A DNA stretch of 64,000 bases, from the NCBI GenBank assembly GCA_900104855.1, contig FNSS01000001.1:4588001-4652000 (forward strand). Reading direction: 5' to 3'. Position numbers and translations under genes: made by a program. The notes under the pieces were generated by a model. That model saw only the letters and a list, made by a program, of their open reading frames with translations, was not told the origin of the DNA and did no database searches. Source of the DNA: Rhizobiales bacterium GAS188. GTDB lineage: Bacteria; Pseudomonadota; Alphaproteobacteria; Rhizobiales; Beijerinckiaceae. This document shows, one piece after another, positions 27,409 to 36,421 of the stretch (the stretch's first letter is position 1; every line of letters starts with the position of its first letter).

Positions 27409-28002
27409 TCAGGCGAGCCGGATCGGCTCGGACCGGGTGATCCGGTAGACGGAGGCGGGGGGCACGTTGCGGAATGTCTGGCCGATGCGCGTCGCCTTGA
27501 GGCCGAGGCGATCGAGAATCGTCTTCGCCACGGGGCAGCGCGGGCCGTAGGTGATCTGATAGAAAGCACCGCCCGCGCGCAGATAGCCGAACGCCCCGCT
27601 GAGGATGGCGATCACTTTCTGCGGCGGCATGGTGAGGATCCCCAATCCGCTGATGACGGCGCCGAGCGGTGCATTCTCGAACAGCTTGTGGTCAGCGAGT
27701 TGTGCCGCATCCATCCAGAGCACGCGTGCTTGCGGAAAACGCTGCTGCAGCAGGCGTGCGAAATCCGAACCGTATTCGACGAGCGTAAGATCGTGTTCCC
27801 GCACGCCGCGATCCAACAGCGCATAGGTGAAGGGGCCGGTGCCCGGCCCGAGCTCCATGACGGGTCCGGTCTCGGCCGTGATCTCCTTCGTCATCAGGGC
27901 CGCGACGGTGGCGCCGGACGGCGCCACTGCGGCTACTCGCAGCGGATCGCGGACCCAGGCGCGGAAGAAGGGCAGGATGTCGGAAGCCGGCATATCAGCC
28001 AC
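27409..28002 (-). CDS. SAM methyltransferase, phospholipid N-methyltransferase-like
   Basis: The 197-residue class I methyltransferase has the SAM-binding loop VMELGPGTGPFTYALLDRG, then LTLVEYGSDFARLLQQRFP, and a GGAFYQITYGPRCPV end. The start (FFRAWVRDPLRVAAVAPSG) is typical of PmtA-type phosphatidylethanolamine N-methyltransferases of Rhizobium and Rhodobacter. Its place at the head of a DedA/PlcP/GT4 operon also suggests membrane-lipid modification. The exact lipid acceptor is inferred. Confidence 0.8.
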   Translation of the reverse strand: MADMPASDILPFFRAWVRDPLRVAAVAPSGATVAALMTKEITAETGPVMELGPGTGPFTYALLDRGVREHDLTLVEYGSDFARLLQQRFPQARVLWMDAAQLADHKLFENAPLGAVISGLGILTMPPQKVIAILSGAFGYLRAGGAFYQITYGPRCPVAKTILDRLGLKATRIGQTFRNVPPASVYRITRSEPIRLA

Positions 28003-28353
28003 CCGAAATCATGATGGCTGCGGGCATGAGGTGGGTGGTCAATCTCGGGAGCATTGCGTTCCATCCGTTGTGTGCGTCCGTTCCGCGGCCGGAGGAACCG
28101 GCATGCCACCGTGTGGGGAGGCGATGTGATGCGGTGAAGCGGCGCAATCACCGGACCCGGCCGAAGGGCGTGCGGTGTCTCACGCGGACATTGCGGGATC
28201 CTGTCATCCGAACAATTTGCGGAAATAAATTTGCGGCGCGGCGTCTGCGCGGCTCGCGCGCAAGGCTGCTGCAATGAAAAAGGCACAATGGGTGTGTCTG
28301 AGACCCAGAGCCGGGCTCGCCGGTGTTCTTGCCGGTGCCGAGGAGATTGTTCG
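28003..28353. promoter_or_regulatory. Divergent promoter region of lipid operon and two-component system
   Basis: This 351-base region separates the methyltransferase from the response regulator. AATTTGCGG is repeated in direct orientation at 28214-28222 and 28228-28236, a possible response-regulator site. CTGTCAT at 28201-28207 equals one half of a Pho box, but the second half is poor, so phosphate control is only a suggestion. Confidence 0.35.
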
Positions 28354-29028
28354 ATGCGTGTCCTGTTGGTGGAAGACCAGCTCGAGATGGTTTCTGCGCT
28401 GCGTGCCGCCCTGACGCGCCACGACATGGTGGTCGATCACGCGCCGAACCTGTTCGAGGCGGAAGCGATCGCGGCGGAGGGCACCCATGACGCGGTGCTG
28501 CTCGACCGTCAGTTGCCGGATGGTGATGGCCTCTCCCTGATTCCCAAATTGCGCGCCCGCGGCAATGTCGTGCCGGTGCTGGTGCTCACCGCCCGCGGCG
28601 AGCTCGTCGACCGGGTCGCCGGCCTCGACGGTGGCGCCGACGATTATCTCGCGAAGCCCTTTGCCTTGGAGGAGCTGCTGGCACGGTTGCGAGCCCTGTT
28701 GCGCCGGCCCGCGCATGTGCAATCCGACATCGTGCGGATCGGCCGCGTCGCGTTCGACTTCACGCATCGCGAGGCGAGTGTTGCCGGAAGGCCCTTGGAG
28801 ATACCGCGACGCGAGCTTCTCGTGCTGGAGGCCTTGGCGCGGCGGATGGGGCGCATGGTGCAGCGCTCCTCCCTCATGGAGGCGGTCTTCGGCCTCGATG
28901 ACGAGATTCAGTCCAATGCGCTCGACACGCATGTCTCGCGCCTGCGCCGCAAGCTCGCGGATGCCGATGCCGGCGTGACCATCAACGGGGTTCGCGGCGT
29001 CGGATATCTCTTGCGAGAGACGCCGTGA
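28354..29028 (+). CDS. OmpR-family response regulator (QseB/PmrA-like)
   Basis: The 224-residue protein has a receiver domain (MRVLLVEDQ, phospho-acceptor Asp51 in VLLDRQLPDGDG, Thr80 and Lys102 in LAKPF). A C-terminal winged helix follows, ending LDTHVSRLRRKL...VRGVGYLL. The start at 28354 has GAGGAG nine bases upstream. The sensor kinase overlaps its stop by four bases. It is divergent from the lipid operon, which it may control. Confidence 0.92.
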   Translation: MRVLLVEDQLEMVSALRAALTRHDMVVDHAPNLFEAEAIAAEGTHDAVLLDRQLPDGDGLSLIPKLRARGNVVPVLVLTARGELVDRVAGLDGGADDYLAKPFALEELLARLRALLRRPAHVQSDIVRIGRVAFDFTHREASVAGRPLEIPRRELLVLEALARRMGRMVQRSSLMEAVFGLDDEIQSNALDTHVSRLRRKLADADAGVTINGVRGVGYLLRETP

Positions 29029-30425
29029 GGGCGCCGCGCCCGCGCTCCCTCAAATGGCGCCTCGTCCGGCGCCTTGTGGTGCTGCAGGCCGGCATGCTGA
29101 CCTTGCTCATCCTCATTCTGATCGGGGTGGGGGCGGCGCTGTGGCGTAGCGGCGTCATCGCCAATGATTATGAAGGCAGCACTCTCGACGTCCTCCGAGA
29201 TGCGATCGAACGCGACGCCGGGGGCGGGCTGGCTCTACGCCCGACACCGGAGCTCGCGCATCTGCGCACGGAAGTCGCCGATCTCTGGTTCGTCATCCGC
29301 GACGAGGAGGGGCGGCACGTGTCGGAGGGGGCCGTGCCGTCGGAATTCGCGGGTATCGCCAGCTCGCTCGACCATATCAGCGATGCCCGGCTCGGCTGGA
29401 AGATCGGCGAAGCTTCACCTCCCGCCGGGCTCGTCAAATGGGTCGATACCGCCGCCGGAAAGGTCCAGGTCCTGACTGGGACGGGCGGCAAGATGTCGTT
29501 GCGCAAGGTCATCACGGCGGCGCCGCTTGTGTTCTTGAACATCATTCTGCCCATCGTGGTTCTGATGGCGCTCGCAACTCTCGTCGCGACGCCCTTCGTG
29601 GTCCGCCGCGCCATGGCGGGGTTGGGCCAAGCCGCGGCGCAGGCCGAAGGGATCGATATCGACCGGCGCGGCGTGCAATTATCGGTGGACGAAGTGCCGA
29701 TCGAGATCATTCCCCTGGTCAAGGCGGTCAATGACGCGCTCGGCCGCCTCGACAAGGGCTATGAACGTCACAGGCGTTTCCTAGCGGACGCAGCCCATGA
29801 GCTTCGCACCCCGATCGCGATCCTGAATACAAGGCTTTCCTCGCTGCCGGCAGGGCCGGACAAGACGCGCCTGCTCGAGGACGCGACCCGCCTCTCCGTG
29901 CTGACCGGGCAGCTTCTCGATCTGCAACGTCTCGATCAGCAATCCGGTCAACTCTGTCCGGTCGATCTCGTCGCCATCGCCAGGCGTGTCGTTCTCGACC
30001 TCGCGCCGCTCGCCTTCGCCGCAGGTTACGAGATGTCCTTCGAACCGCAGGACAAAGAGATCGTGGTCAAGGGAGACCAGACCTCTCTCGAGCGGGCATT
30101 GACCAATCTCGTGCAGAACGCCATCGATCATGGCGGCCGGCGCGGCACGATCCTGGTGCGCGTGGCGCGCGCGGGCTGCGTCGAGGTCTGCGACGAGGGA
30201 AGCGGCATCCCGGTCGAAGAGCGCGAACAGGTCTTCGAGCCCTTCTACCGGCTGCGTCAGGACGGACGAGGCGCGGGCTTGGGTCTCAATCTCGTGCAGA
30301 AGATCATGCACCTGCACGGGGGCCGCGTCGAAGCGGTCGACGGCCCATCCGCGGGGGCCTGCCTGAGAATGATATTCCCGAAGGTCGAACGCACCGTCGA
30401 GGAGACGCGAGCACACGCCACTTAG
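29025..30425 (+). CDS. Sensor histidine kinase (QseC/PmrB-like)
   Basis: The 466-residue inner-membrane kinase has transmembrane helices at about 18-40 and 163-190, enclosing a periplasmic sensor of about 120 residues. A HAMP-like linker follows, then the H-box LADAAHELRTPIA with His258. The ATPase motifs are LVQNAIDHG (N), VCDEGSGIPVEERE (G1), FEPFYRL (F) and GAGLGLNLVQ (G2). The GTG start overlaps the regulator stop (GTGA). The periplasmic ligand is unknown. Confidence 0.92.
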   Translation: MRAPRPRSLKWRLVRRLVVLQAGMLTLLILILIGVGAALWRSGVIANDYEGSTLDVLRDAIERDAGGGLALRPTPELAHLRTEVADLWFVIRDEEGRHVSEGAVPSEFAGIASSLDHISDARLGWKIGEASPPAGLVKWVDTAAGKVQVLTGTGGKMSLRKVITAAPLVFLNIILPIVVLMALATLVATPFVVRRAMAGLGQAAAQAEGIDIDRRGVQLSVDEVPIEIIPLVKAVNDALGRLDKGYERHRRFLADAAHELRTPIAILNTRLSSLPAGPDKTRLLEDATRLSVLTGQLLDLQRLDQQSGQLCPVDLVAIARRVVLDLAPLAFAAGYEMSFEPQDKEIVVKGDQTSLERALTNLVQNAIDHGGRRGTILVRVARAGCVEVCDEGSGIPVEEREQVFEPFYRLRQDGRGAGLGLNLVQKIMHLHGGRVEAVDGPSAGACLRMIFPKVERTVEETRAHAT

Positions 30426-30662
30426 AGGCTTGAAGCTCGCAATCTTGACCATCGGGTCACACCCAGACGATCGCCGCCCCTCTTTTTCGCAGACAGGGTG
30501 CGCCTAATTATCTGCAACCCCACAGCCGATAGTGAGGTCGAGGCAATTGAACCCGAATCCTTGATATAAATCCGATTTTCTCTTGTTGCGGTATGAGGCG
30601 AGGTCTAGCTTCGACCCGTCAGAACCGCGCGCAAAGCGTGGCGATATCGGGAGGATTCGACC

Positions 30663-32570
30663 ATGAAGCATCTTCATGCGTTGTTGTGTGCCGCCGTCCT
30701 CGCGGCATCAGCTCTCCTGGGGACGAATGGCCCGGTCGCGGCTCAGGGCATTCCGAGCAACATCCCGCGCAACGAGACGCTGATCCTCGAAAATCCGGAA
30801 GGCACGATCAAGAATGCCGGCTGGTTCAACATCTGGGCCATCAATGCCGGCGGCCAGTCGACTGGTTTGCAGCAACTTGCTCTGGATACGCTGTGGTACA
30901 TCGACCCGGAGCATGGCGTCGACGGTGTCTGGATGAATTCTCTCGCTTCCGACAAGCCCGCCTACAACGCCGATTTCACGCAGATGATGGTCAAGCTACG
31001 CCACGGCATGTATTGGAGCGACGGCGTCGAGTTCACGGCAGCCGACGTCGTCTACACGGTTGCGACGCAGATCAAATTTCCCGCCATGCGCTGGGGGGCA
31101 GTGTTCGCGCTCAATGTCGACAAGGTCGAGGCGCCCGATCCCTATACAGTCGTCTTTAGCCTCAAGAAGCCGAATTCACGTTTCCATGCCCAATTCACGG
31201 TCCGCTGGAACGCGGCCTGGATCATGCCGAAGCATGTTTTCGAGAAGGTCGACGATCCGCTGAAATTCGATTTCAACAAGCCGGTGTCGCTCAGCGCCTA
31301 TGTGCTGCACAGCTATGACCCGGACGGCAAATGGTTCATTTGGCAGTTGCGCGATGACTGGCAGCGCACTCCGCTTGGCATGCTGGGGAAGCCAGGTCCG
31401 AAATATGTCGCCTATGTCGATCCGGGCCCACCCGACAAGCGCGTCATCGCGCAACTCAACCATGAGCTCGACGTGATCCATGACACGGCACCGGAAGGCA
31501 TGTTCGCCCTCGCCAAGCAATCGAAGACGTCAAAATCCTGGTTCAAGGGTTTTCCGTTTGCCCATCCCGACCCGACATTGCCGGCGGTGATCTTCAACGA
31601 CCAGAACGAGCTGTTCAAGAACCGCGACGTGCGCTGGGCGCTTGCCCTCCTCATCGACATCAAGGCGGTGTCGATGGCCTCCTATCGCGGCGCGGCGACG
31701 ATCTCGGCGATCGGGCTGCCGCCGACCGGCACCTATCCTGAGAACTTTCACATCCCGCTACAGGAATGGCTGAAATCCTTCGAGATCGACACCGGTAAGC
31801 GCAAGATCAAGCCTTATGACCCGAGCGTCGGCCAACAGATCGCCGACATGCTGCGCCCATCGATGGGCGACCAGATCTCCAAGGATCCGGCGGAGATCGC
31901 CAAGGCCTTCGGTCTCGGCTGGTGGAAACCCGATCCGCAGGCGGCGCAGGAGCTCCTGGAGAAGGCCGGCTTCAAGAAGCAGGGCGGTTCCTGGATGACG
32001 CCTGACGGCAGACCCTTCACGGTGCGCGTGATGGTCGAGGGCGAGACGCGTCCGGTGATGACGCGGGCTGGCTCGATGATCGTGCAGCAATGGCGCCAGG
32101 CCGGCATCGATGCCAAGATCGACGTCGCGCAAGGCACTTTGGTGACGCGCCGCGCCGCCGGCGATTACGACAGCTTCATCGGCTGGAGCGTCGAGACCTG
32201 GGGCGGCGACCCCGACCTCTCCTACTTCCTCGACAGCTGGCACTCTCAATTCGTCGCGGCGCCGGGCCAGCCGCAGCCGCCACGCAATTGGCAGCGCTGG
32301 TCCAATCCCGAGCTCGACAAGATCATCGAGAAGATCCGCACGATCGCCTTCGAGGACCCGCAAGGCATCGAGCTCGGCCGTGATTATGTGAAGCTCGTGG
32401 CGCGCGAGATGCCGACCATTCCGCTGATGGCCTATAATGTCTTCACCGTCATGGACGAGACCTATTGGACCGGCTACCCGACCTCCGATGATCCCTATAC
32501 GGATCCGGTGCCGAACTGGGGCAATTCCCGGCTGATGATGGTGAGGCTGAAGCCGCGCGCCACGCAATGA
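30663..32570 (+). CDS. ABC transporter substrate-binding protein, SBP_bac_5 type
   Basis: The 635-residue periplasmic protein has a signal peptide (residues 1-27, ending AAQG) and the family-5 pattern with LRHGMYWSDGVEFTAADVVYT. It is longer than the usual 500-550 residues. It heads an operon with two permeases, two ATPases, a GH51 arabinofuranosidase and a regulator, so the ligand is more likely an arabinose-containing oligosaccharide or glycoside than a peptide. GGAGGA precedes the ATG by seven bases. Confidence 0.9.
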   Translation: MKHLHALLCAAVLAASALLGTNGPVAAQGIPSNIPRNETLILENPEGTIKNAGWFNIWAINAGGQSTGLQQLALDTLWYIDPEHGVDGVWMNSLASDKPAYNADFTQMMVKLRHGMYWSDGVEFTAADVVYTVATQIKFPAMRWGAVFALNVDKVEAPDPYTVVFSLKKPNSRFHAQFTVRWNAAWIMPKHVFEKVDDPLKFDFNKPVSLSAYVLHSYDPDGKWFIWQLRDDWQRTPLGMLGKPGPKYVAYVDPGPPDKRVIAQLNHELDVIHDTAPEGMFALAKQSKTSKSWFKGFPFAHPDPTLPAVIFNDQNELFKNRDVRWALALLIDIKAVSMASYRGAATISAIGLPPTGTYPENFHIPLQEWLKSFEIDTGKRKIKPYDPSVGQQIADMLRPSMGDQISKDPAEIAKAFGLGWWKPDPQAAQELLEKAGFKKQGGSWMTPDGRPFTVRVMVEGETRPVMTRAGSMIVQQWRQAGIDAKIDVAQGTLVTRRAAGDYDSFIGWSVETWGGDPDLSYFLDSWHSQFVAAPGQPQPPRNWQRWSNPELDKIIEKIRTIAFEDPQGIELGRDYVKLVAREMPTIPLMAYNVFTVMDETYWTGYPTSDDPYTDPVPNWGNSRLMMVRLKPRATQ

Positions 32571-32659
32571 CGATGCGGCTGCCGAGGGAAGGGAACGAGG
32601 CACATGCCTCGTCCTCTTCTCCGCAGGCGCCAAGCTGATCGCAGGTCCATCGACAGCCC

Positions 32660-33664
32660 ATGCGTGCCTTTTTCACCTACTTCGCCAAGCGCCTCGGCCA
32701 ATTCTTTCTGGTCGTCCTGATCGGCATCAATCTCGCTTATGCGATCACGCATGCGACGCCGATCGATCCGGTCGAGCAATCGGTCGCGGCCGTCACCTCC
32801 TACGGCAACGCGGCGCCCGAAGCGATCAACCAGATGCGCCAGTCGTTGCGCGAGCTCTACGGCCTCCAGGGCTCGCCCTGGCAGCAATATGCGACATTCT
32901 GGCGTCGTATCCTGAGTGCGGATTTCGGGCCTTCGCTCTCCGCCTTCCCGACGCCGGTCTCGACATTGATCGCGCGGGCGCTGCCCTGGACACTCGGCCT
33001 GCTCGTGACGTCGACGCTCATCGCTTGGACGCTCGGCAATTATCTCGGTGGCCTCGCTGGCTATTATCGCGAGAGCCGTATCCTCAAGGCCCTGGGCATC
33101 GTCGCCATGACGCTGCACCCGGTGCCCTACTACATCGTGGCGCTGATCCTGCTCATCGTCTTCGGATATGTTTGGCCGGTCCTGCCGATCGCAGGAGGGT
33201 CGACGATGAACATGGAGCGCGGCTTCAACGCATCCTACATTTTCAGCGTCGCCGCGCATTCGGTGCTGCCCGTTGCATCGCTGGTGCTGGTCGGCATCGG
33301 CAGCTGGTTCCTCGGCATGCGCTCGCTCGCCTCCAACATCGTCACCGAGGACTATGTCGCCTACGCGGAGCTCGCGGCCGTCGATCGCTCACGCATCCTC
33401 AGATCCTATGTGATGCGCAACGCGTTCGTGCCGCAATTCACGGGCCTCGCAATGTCGCTCGGCGGCATTTTCAACGGCGCGGTCATTACCGAGAAAGTCT
33501 TCGGATATCCCGGCATCGGCACGCTCCTGATCGACGCGGTCTATGCCGGCGACTACAGCCTGGTGCTCGGCGTGACCACGATCTCGATTGTCGCGGTCTC
33601 GGTCGGCGTGCTGATCATCGATCTCCTTTATCCGCTCCTCGATCCCCGGATGGAGGTCGGCTGA
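32660..33664 (+). CDS. ABC transporter permease, DppB/OppB type
   Basis: The 334-residue inner-membrane protein has six predicted helices. It has the N-terminal FFTYFAKRLGQFFLVVLIGINLAY helix and the permease loop EDYVAYAELAAVDRSRILRSYVMRNAFVPQFTG, with the EAA-type glycine region after it. The next permease starts in its stop codon (one-base overlap). Confidence 0.9.
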   Translation: MRAFFTYFAKRLGQFFLVVLIGINLAYAITHATPIDPVEQSVAAVTSYGNAAPEAINQMRQSLRELYGLQGSPWQQYATFWRRILSADFGPSLSAFPTPVSTLIARALPWTLGLLVTSTLIAWTLGNYLGGLAGYYRESRILKALGIVAMTLHPVPYYIVALILLIVFGYVWPVLPIAGGSTMNMERGFNASYIFSVAAHSVLPVASLVLVGIGSWFLGMRSLASNIVTEDYVAYAELAAVDRSRILRSYVMRNAFVPQFTGLAMSLGGIFNGAVITEKVFGYPGIGTLLIDAVYAGDYSLVLGVTTISIVAVSVGVLIIDLLYPLLDPRMEVG

Positions 33665-34530
33665 TGCTCGTCGTGCTGCGCGATCTTCTACGTCACAACC
33701 TCGAGTTCCGTATCGGGCTGTTCTTGGTCGGTATCGTGCTGGGGCTGGCGCTGGTGTCTTTCGCCTCGCCCTATCCCGAGCTCGACGTCTACGTGGTGCC
33801 GCCCGATGTGCCACCCTCCTGGGCCTTTTGGTTCGGGACCACCTCGCGCGGCCAGGACGTGTTCTGGCAGGTGTGTGTCGCAATCCGCAACACGCTCGCA
33901 TTCGGCCTCACCGTCGCGCTCCTCAGCCGGGTCATCTCGCTCGCGATCGGCCTCCTCGCCGGCTACAAGGGCGGCTTCATCGATCGTGCACTGATGTCGA
34001 TCAACGATACCTTCATCGTCATCCCGCTCTTTCCGATCCTGGTGCTGTTCTACTTCGTGCTGCGCGACAGCATGTCGTGGTTTCGGCTCGCCCTGATCAT
34101 GTCGCTGCTCGGCTGGTCTTATGACGCCCGTCTCATCCGCTCGGTCGCGATGAGCCTCAAGACGCGCGAATTCACGTTGACGAGCGTCTTCTCCGGCATG
34201 ACGACGCGCGAGATACTGATGCGCGAGCATCTGCCCTTCGTGCTGCCGATCGTGTTCTCAACCACGCTCAACAACATGAACTGGTCGATCGGCCTCGAAG
34301 TGACGCTCTCCGTGCTCGGCTTCACCGATATCAACACGCCGACCATCGGCGGCATGATCTATTGGGCGAACCAGCATACCGCGATGGTTGCCGGGGTCTG
34401 GTGGTGGATCGCCTTCCCGGTGGCGGTCGTGGTGATGGCCTTCATCGGGCTCTTCCTGCTGTCTGTCTCGATGAACGAGTTCATTGACCCGCGCAGCCGG
34501 CTCGCCCGCATGGGAAAGGCGATCGCATGA
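33664..34530 (+). CDS. ABC transporter permease, DppC/OppC type
   Basis: The 288-residue inner-membrane protein has the DppC features: FGTTSRGQDVFWQVCVAIRNTLAFG after the first helix, and the cytoplasmic loop REFTLTSVFSGMTTREILMREHLPFVLP. A long plus-strand frame covers this gene from 33025, but the family sequence starts at MLVVLRDLLRHN. Its stop overlaps the ATPase start by four bases. Confidence 0.9.
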   Translation: MLVVLRDLLRHNLEFRIGLFLVGIVLGLALVSFASPYPELDVYVVPPDVPPSWAFWFGTTSRGQDVFWQVCVAIRNTLAFGLTVALLSRVISLAIGLLAGYKGGFIDRALMSINDTFIVIPLFPILVLFYFVLRDSMSWFRLALIMSLLGWSYDARLIRSVAMSLKTREFTLTSVFSGMTTREILMREHLPFVLPIVFSTTLNNMNWSIGLEVTLSVLGFTDINTPTIGGMIYWANQHTAMVAGVWWWIAFPVAVVVMAFIGLFLLSVSMNEFIDPRSRLARMGKAIA

Positions 34531-35579
34531 CGGCCATGGCGATGGGACCACGTGATGATGAGCTGACGGGTGGAGCGACACCCGTGCCTCACGCGCTCTC
34601 GGTCGAGCATCTCAAGGCCTATTATCGCACCAGCCATTTCGGCGTGAGCCGCGACGTGCGGGCCGTCGACGATGTCAGCTTCGCCGTCGGCGCGGGCGAG
34701 ATCTACGGGCTCGCCGGCGAATCGAGCTCGGGCAAGACGACGCTGATCAAGAGCATCGCCGGCGTCGTCCGCCCACCGCTCCAGATCATCGGCGGCACGA
34801 TCCGCTTCGGCTTCATGCCGGCCTTTGGTGGGCTGCATCTCGCGCCGGCATCCGAGATCCAGCGCATCCGCTGGCGGCATCTGTCCTACATCATGCAGGG
34901 CTCGATGAGCGTGCTCAATCCGTTGCGGCGGATCAAGGAGACCTTCAGCGATTTCGCCTTCGGCCATATGGGCCTCGGGCGCCATGCCTTCACGGCGGCG
35001 GTCGAGGCGCATCTCGGGCGCGTTTCCCTCGAGCCGTCCATCCTCTCCGCCTATCCGCACGAGCTCTCCGGCGGCATGCGTCAGCGCGTGACGATCGCGC
35101 TCGCGACCATCTGTCGGCCGGAGTTCATCATCGCCGACGAGCCGACCACGGCGTTGGACGTGATCGTGCAGAAGGAGGTGCTCGACATGCTGCGTGCCGT
35201 CCAGCGCGAGATCGGCTCGTCGCTGCTGTTCGTCACGCACGACATGGGCGTACACGCCCATCTCACCGATCGCCTCGGCATCATGTATGCGGGCCGCCTG
35301 GTGGAGGAAGGTCAGACGCGCGACATCTTCCTGCGGCCGCGCCACCCCTATACGCGCCATCTCGTCGCAAGCCTGCCGAGAATTGGCGACGATGCCGAGC
35401 GACAAGGGCTGGAAGGCAACCCGCCCAACCTTGCCGAGCCGCCGAGCGGATGCCGCTTTCATCCACGCTGCCCGCTGGCGATGGATGTCTGTCGCAAGGA
35501 GGTGCCACCCATGGCGGCAGATGCAAAAGGCAACCGTGTCGCCTGCTTCGCGGTCGATGCAGCGGGAGCCGGGCCGTGA
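34527..35579 (+). CDS. ABC transporter ATPase, DppD/OppD type
   Basis: The 350-residue cytoplasmic ATPase has Walker A GESSSGKTT (Ser replaces the usual Gly before SGK), the signature LSGGMRQRV, Walker B EFIIADEPTTALD and switch His in VTHDMG. The oligopeptide-type C-terminal region (RHPYTRHLVASLP, then GCRFHPRCPLAMDVC) is present; in relatives these cysteines bind an iron-sulfur cluster. Overlaps both neighbours. Confidence 0.92.
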   Translation: MTAMAMGPRDDELTGGATPVPHALSVEHLKAYYRTSHFGVSRDVRAVDDVSFAVGAGEIYGLAGESSSGKTTLIKSIAGVVRPPLQIIGGTIRFGFMPAFGGLHLAPASEIQRIRWRHLSYIMQGSMSVLNPLRRIKETFSDFAFGHMGLGRHAFTAAVEAHLGRVSLEPSILSAYPHELSGGMRQRVTIALATICRPEFIIADEPTTALDVIVQKEVLDMLRAVQREIGSSLLFVTHDMGVHAHLTDRLGIMYAGRLVEEGQTRDIFLRPRHPYTRHLVASLPRIGDDAERQGLEGNPPNLAEPPSGCRFHPRCPLAMDVCRKEVPPMAADAKGNRVACFAVDAAGAGP

Positions 35580-36421
35580 GCACGGCCCTCCTCGAACTTG
35601 CGAATGTCTCGAAGACCTATCGGCGCGGCGGGCTATTCTCCGTGCGGCGCTTCCGCGCGGTCGAGGATGTCAGCTTCCGCATCGAGGCCGAGCGCGCCTC
35701 GATCTTCGCGATCATCGGTGAATCGGGCTCAGGCAAGACGACCATCGCCCGCATGATTTTGAACATCACCCAGCCGACGAGCGGCTCCGTGAGGTTCCGC
35801 CGTCGCGATCTCGCGACGATCCGCGGGAGCGGCCAGCGGCTCGACTTCATGCGCGAGGTCCAGCCGATCTTCCAGAATCCTTTCGAGGCCTTCAACCCGT
35901 TGAAGCGGCTCGACCATTACCTCTTCTCGACGACGCGCCGGCTCGCGGCCGTCGCCGACCGACCCAGCATCGAGAAGCGCGCCGACGAGGCGTTGCGTTC
36001 GGTCGGCTTGTCGCTCGCCGAGGTGAGAGGGCGCTTCCCGCACGAGCTCTCGGGCGGCCAGTTGCAGCGGGCCGCGATCGCTCGCGCCTTGCTGTCGAAG
36101 CCGTCGCTGATCGTCGCGGACGAGCCGGTCTCAATGGTCGACGCGTCGCTGCGCATGTCGATCGTCAAGGTCTTCAAGCAGCTGCGCGATGATCTCGGCA
36201 TCTCGATCATCTACATCACGCACGACCTGGCGACCGCCTACTCCATCAGCGACCAGCTCATCGTCATGCAGCGCGGCAGGATCGTCGAAAGCGGCGAAGC
36301 ACGCGCCGTGCTCGCCAACCCGCAACACCCCTATTCGCAGAAGCTCAAGGCCGCGGTTCTGATGCCGCTTACGGCCGACGATGACATGTCCCGTTCCCGA
36401 ACCAATCCGGAGCCAGCCTGA
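35576..36421 (+). CDS. ABC transporter ATPase, DppF/OppF type
   Basis: The 281-residue ATPase has Walker A GESGSGKTT, the signature LSGGQLQRAAIA, Walker B LIVADEPVSMVD and VTHDL-like ITHDLATAYSI. The GTG start overlaps the preceding stop (GTGA). The C-terminal tail is short and lacks the cysteine region of its partner. Its stop overlaps the arabinofuranosidase start by one base, so all six genes are tightly coupled. Confidence 0.9.
   Translation: MSTALLELANVSKTYRRGGLFSVRRFRAVEDVSFRIEAERASIFAIIGESGSGKTTIARMILNITQPTSGSVRFRRRDLATIRGSGQRLDFMREVQPIFQNPFEAFNPLKRLDHYLFSTTRRLAAVADRPSIEKRADEALRSVGLSLAEVRGRFPHELSGGQLQRAAIARALLSKPSLIVADEPVSMVDASLRMSIVKVFKQLRDDLGISIIYITHDLATAYSISDQLIVMQRGRIVESGEARAVLANPQHPYSQKLKAAVLMPLTADDDMSRSRTNPEPA

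Noticed and set aside
33025-33663. Extended plus-strand frame ahead of the DppC-type permease
   Set aside because: It overlaps the DppB-type gene in another frame. The permease family sequence starts at 33664, in the preceding stop codon.
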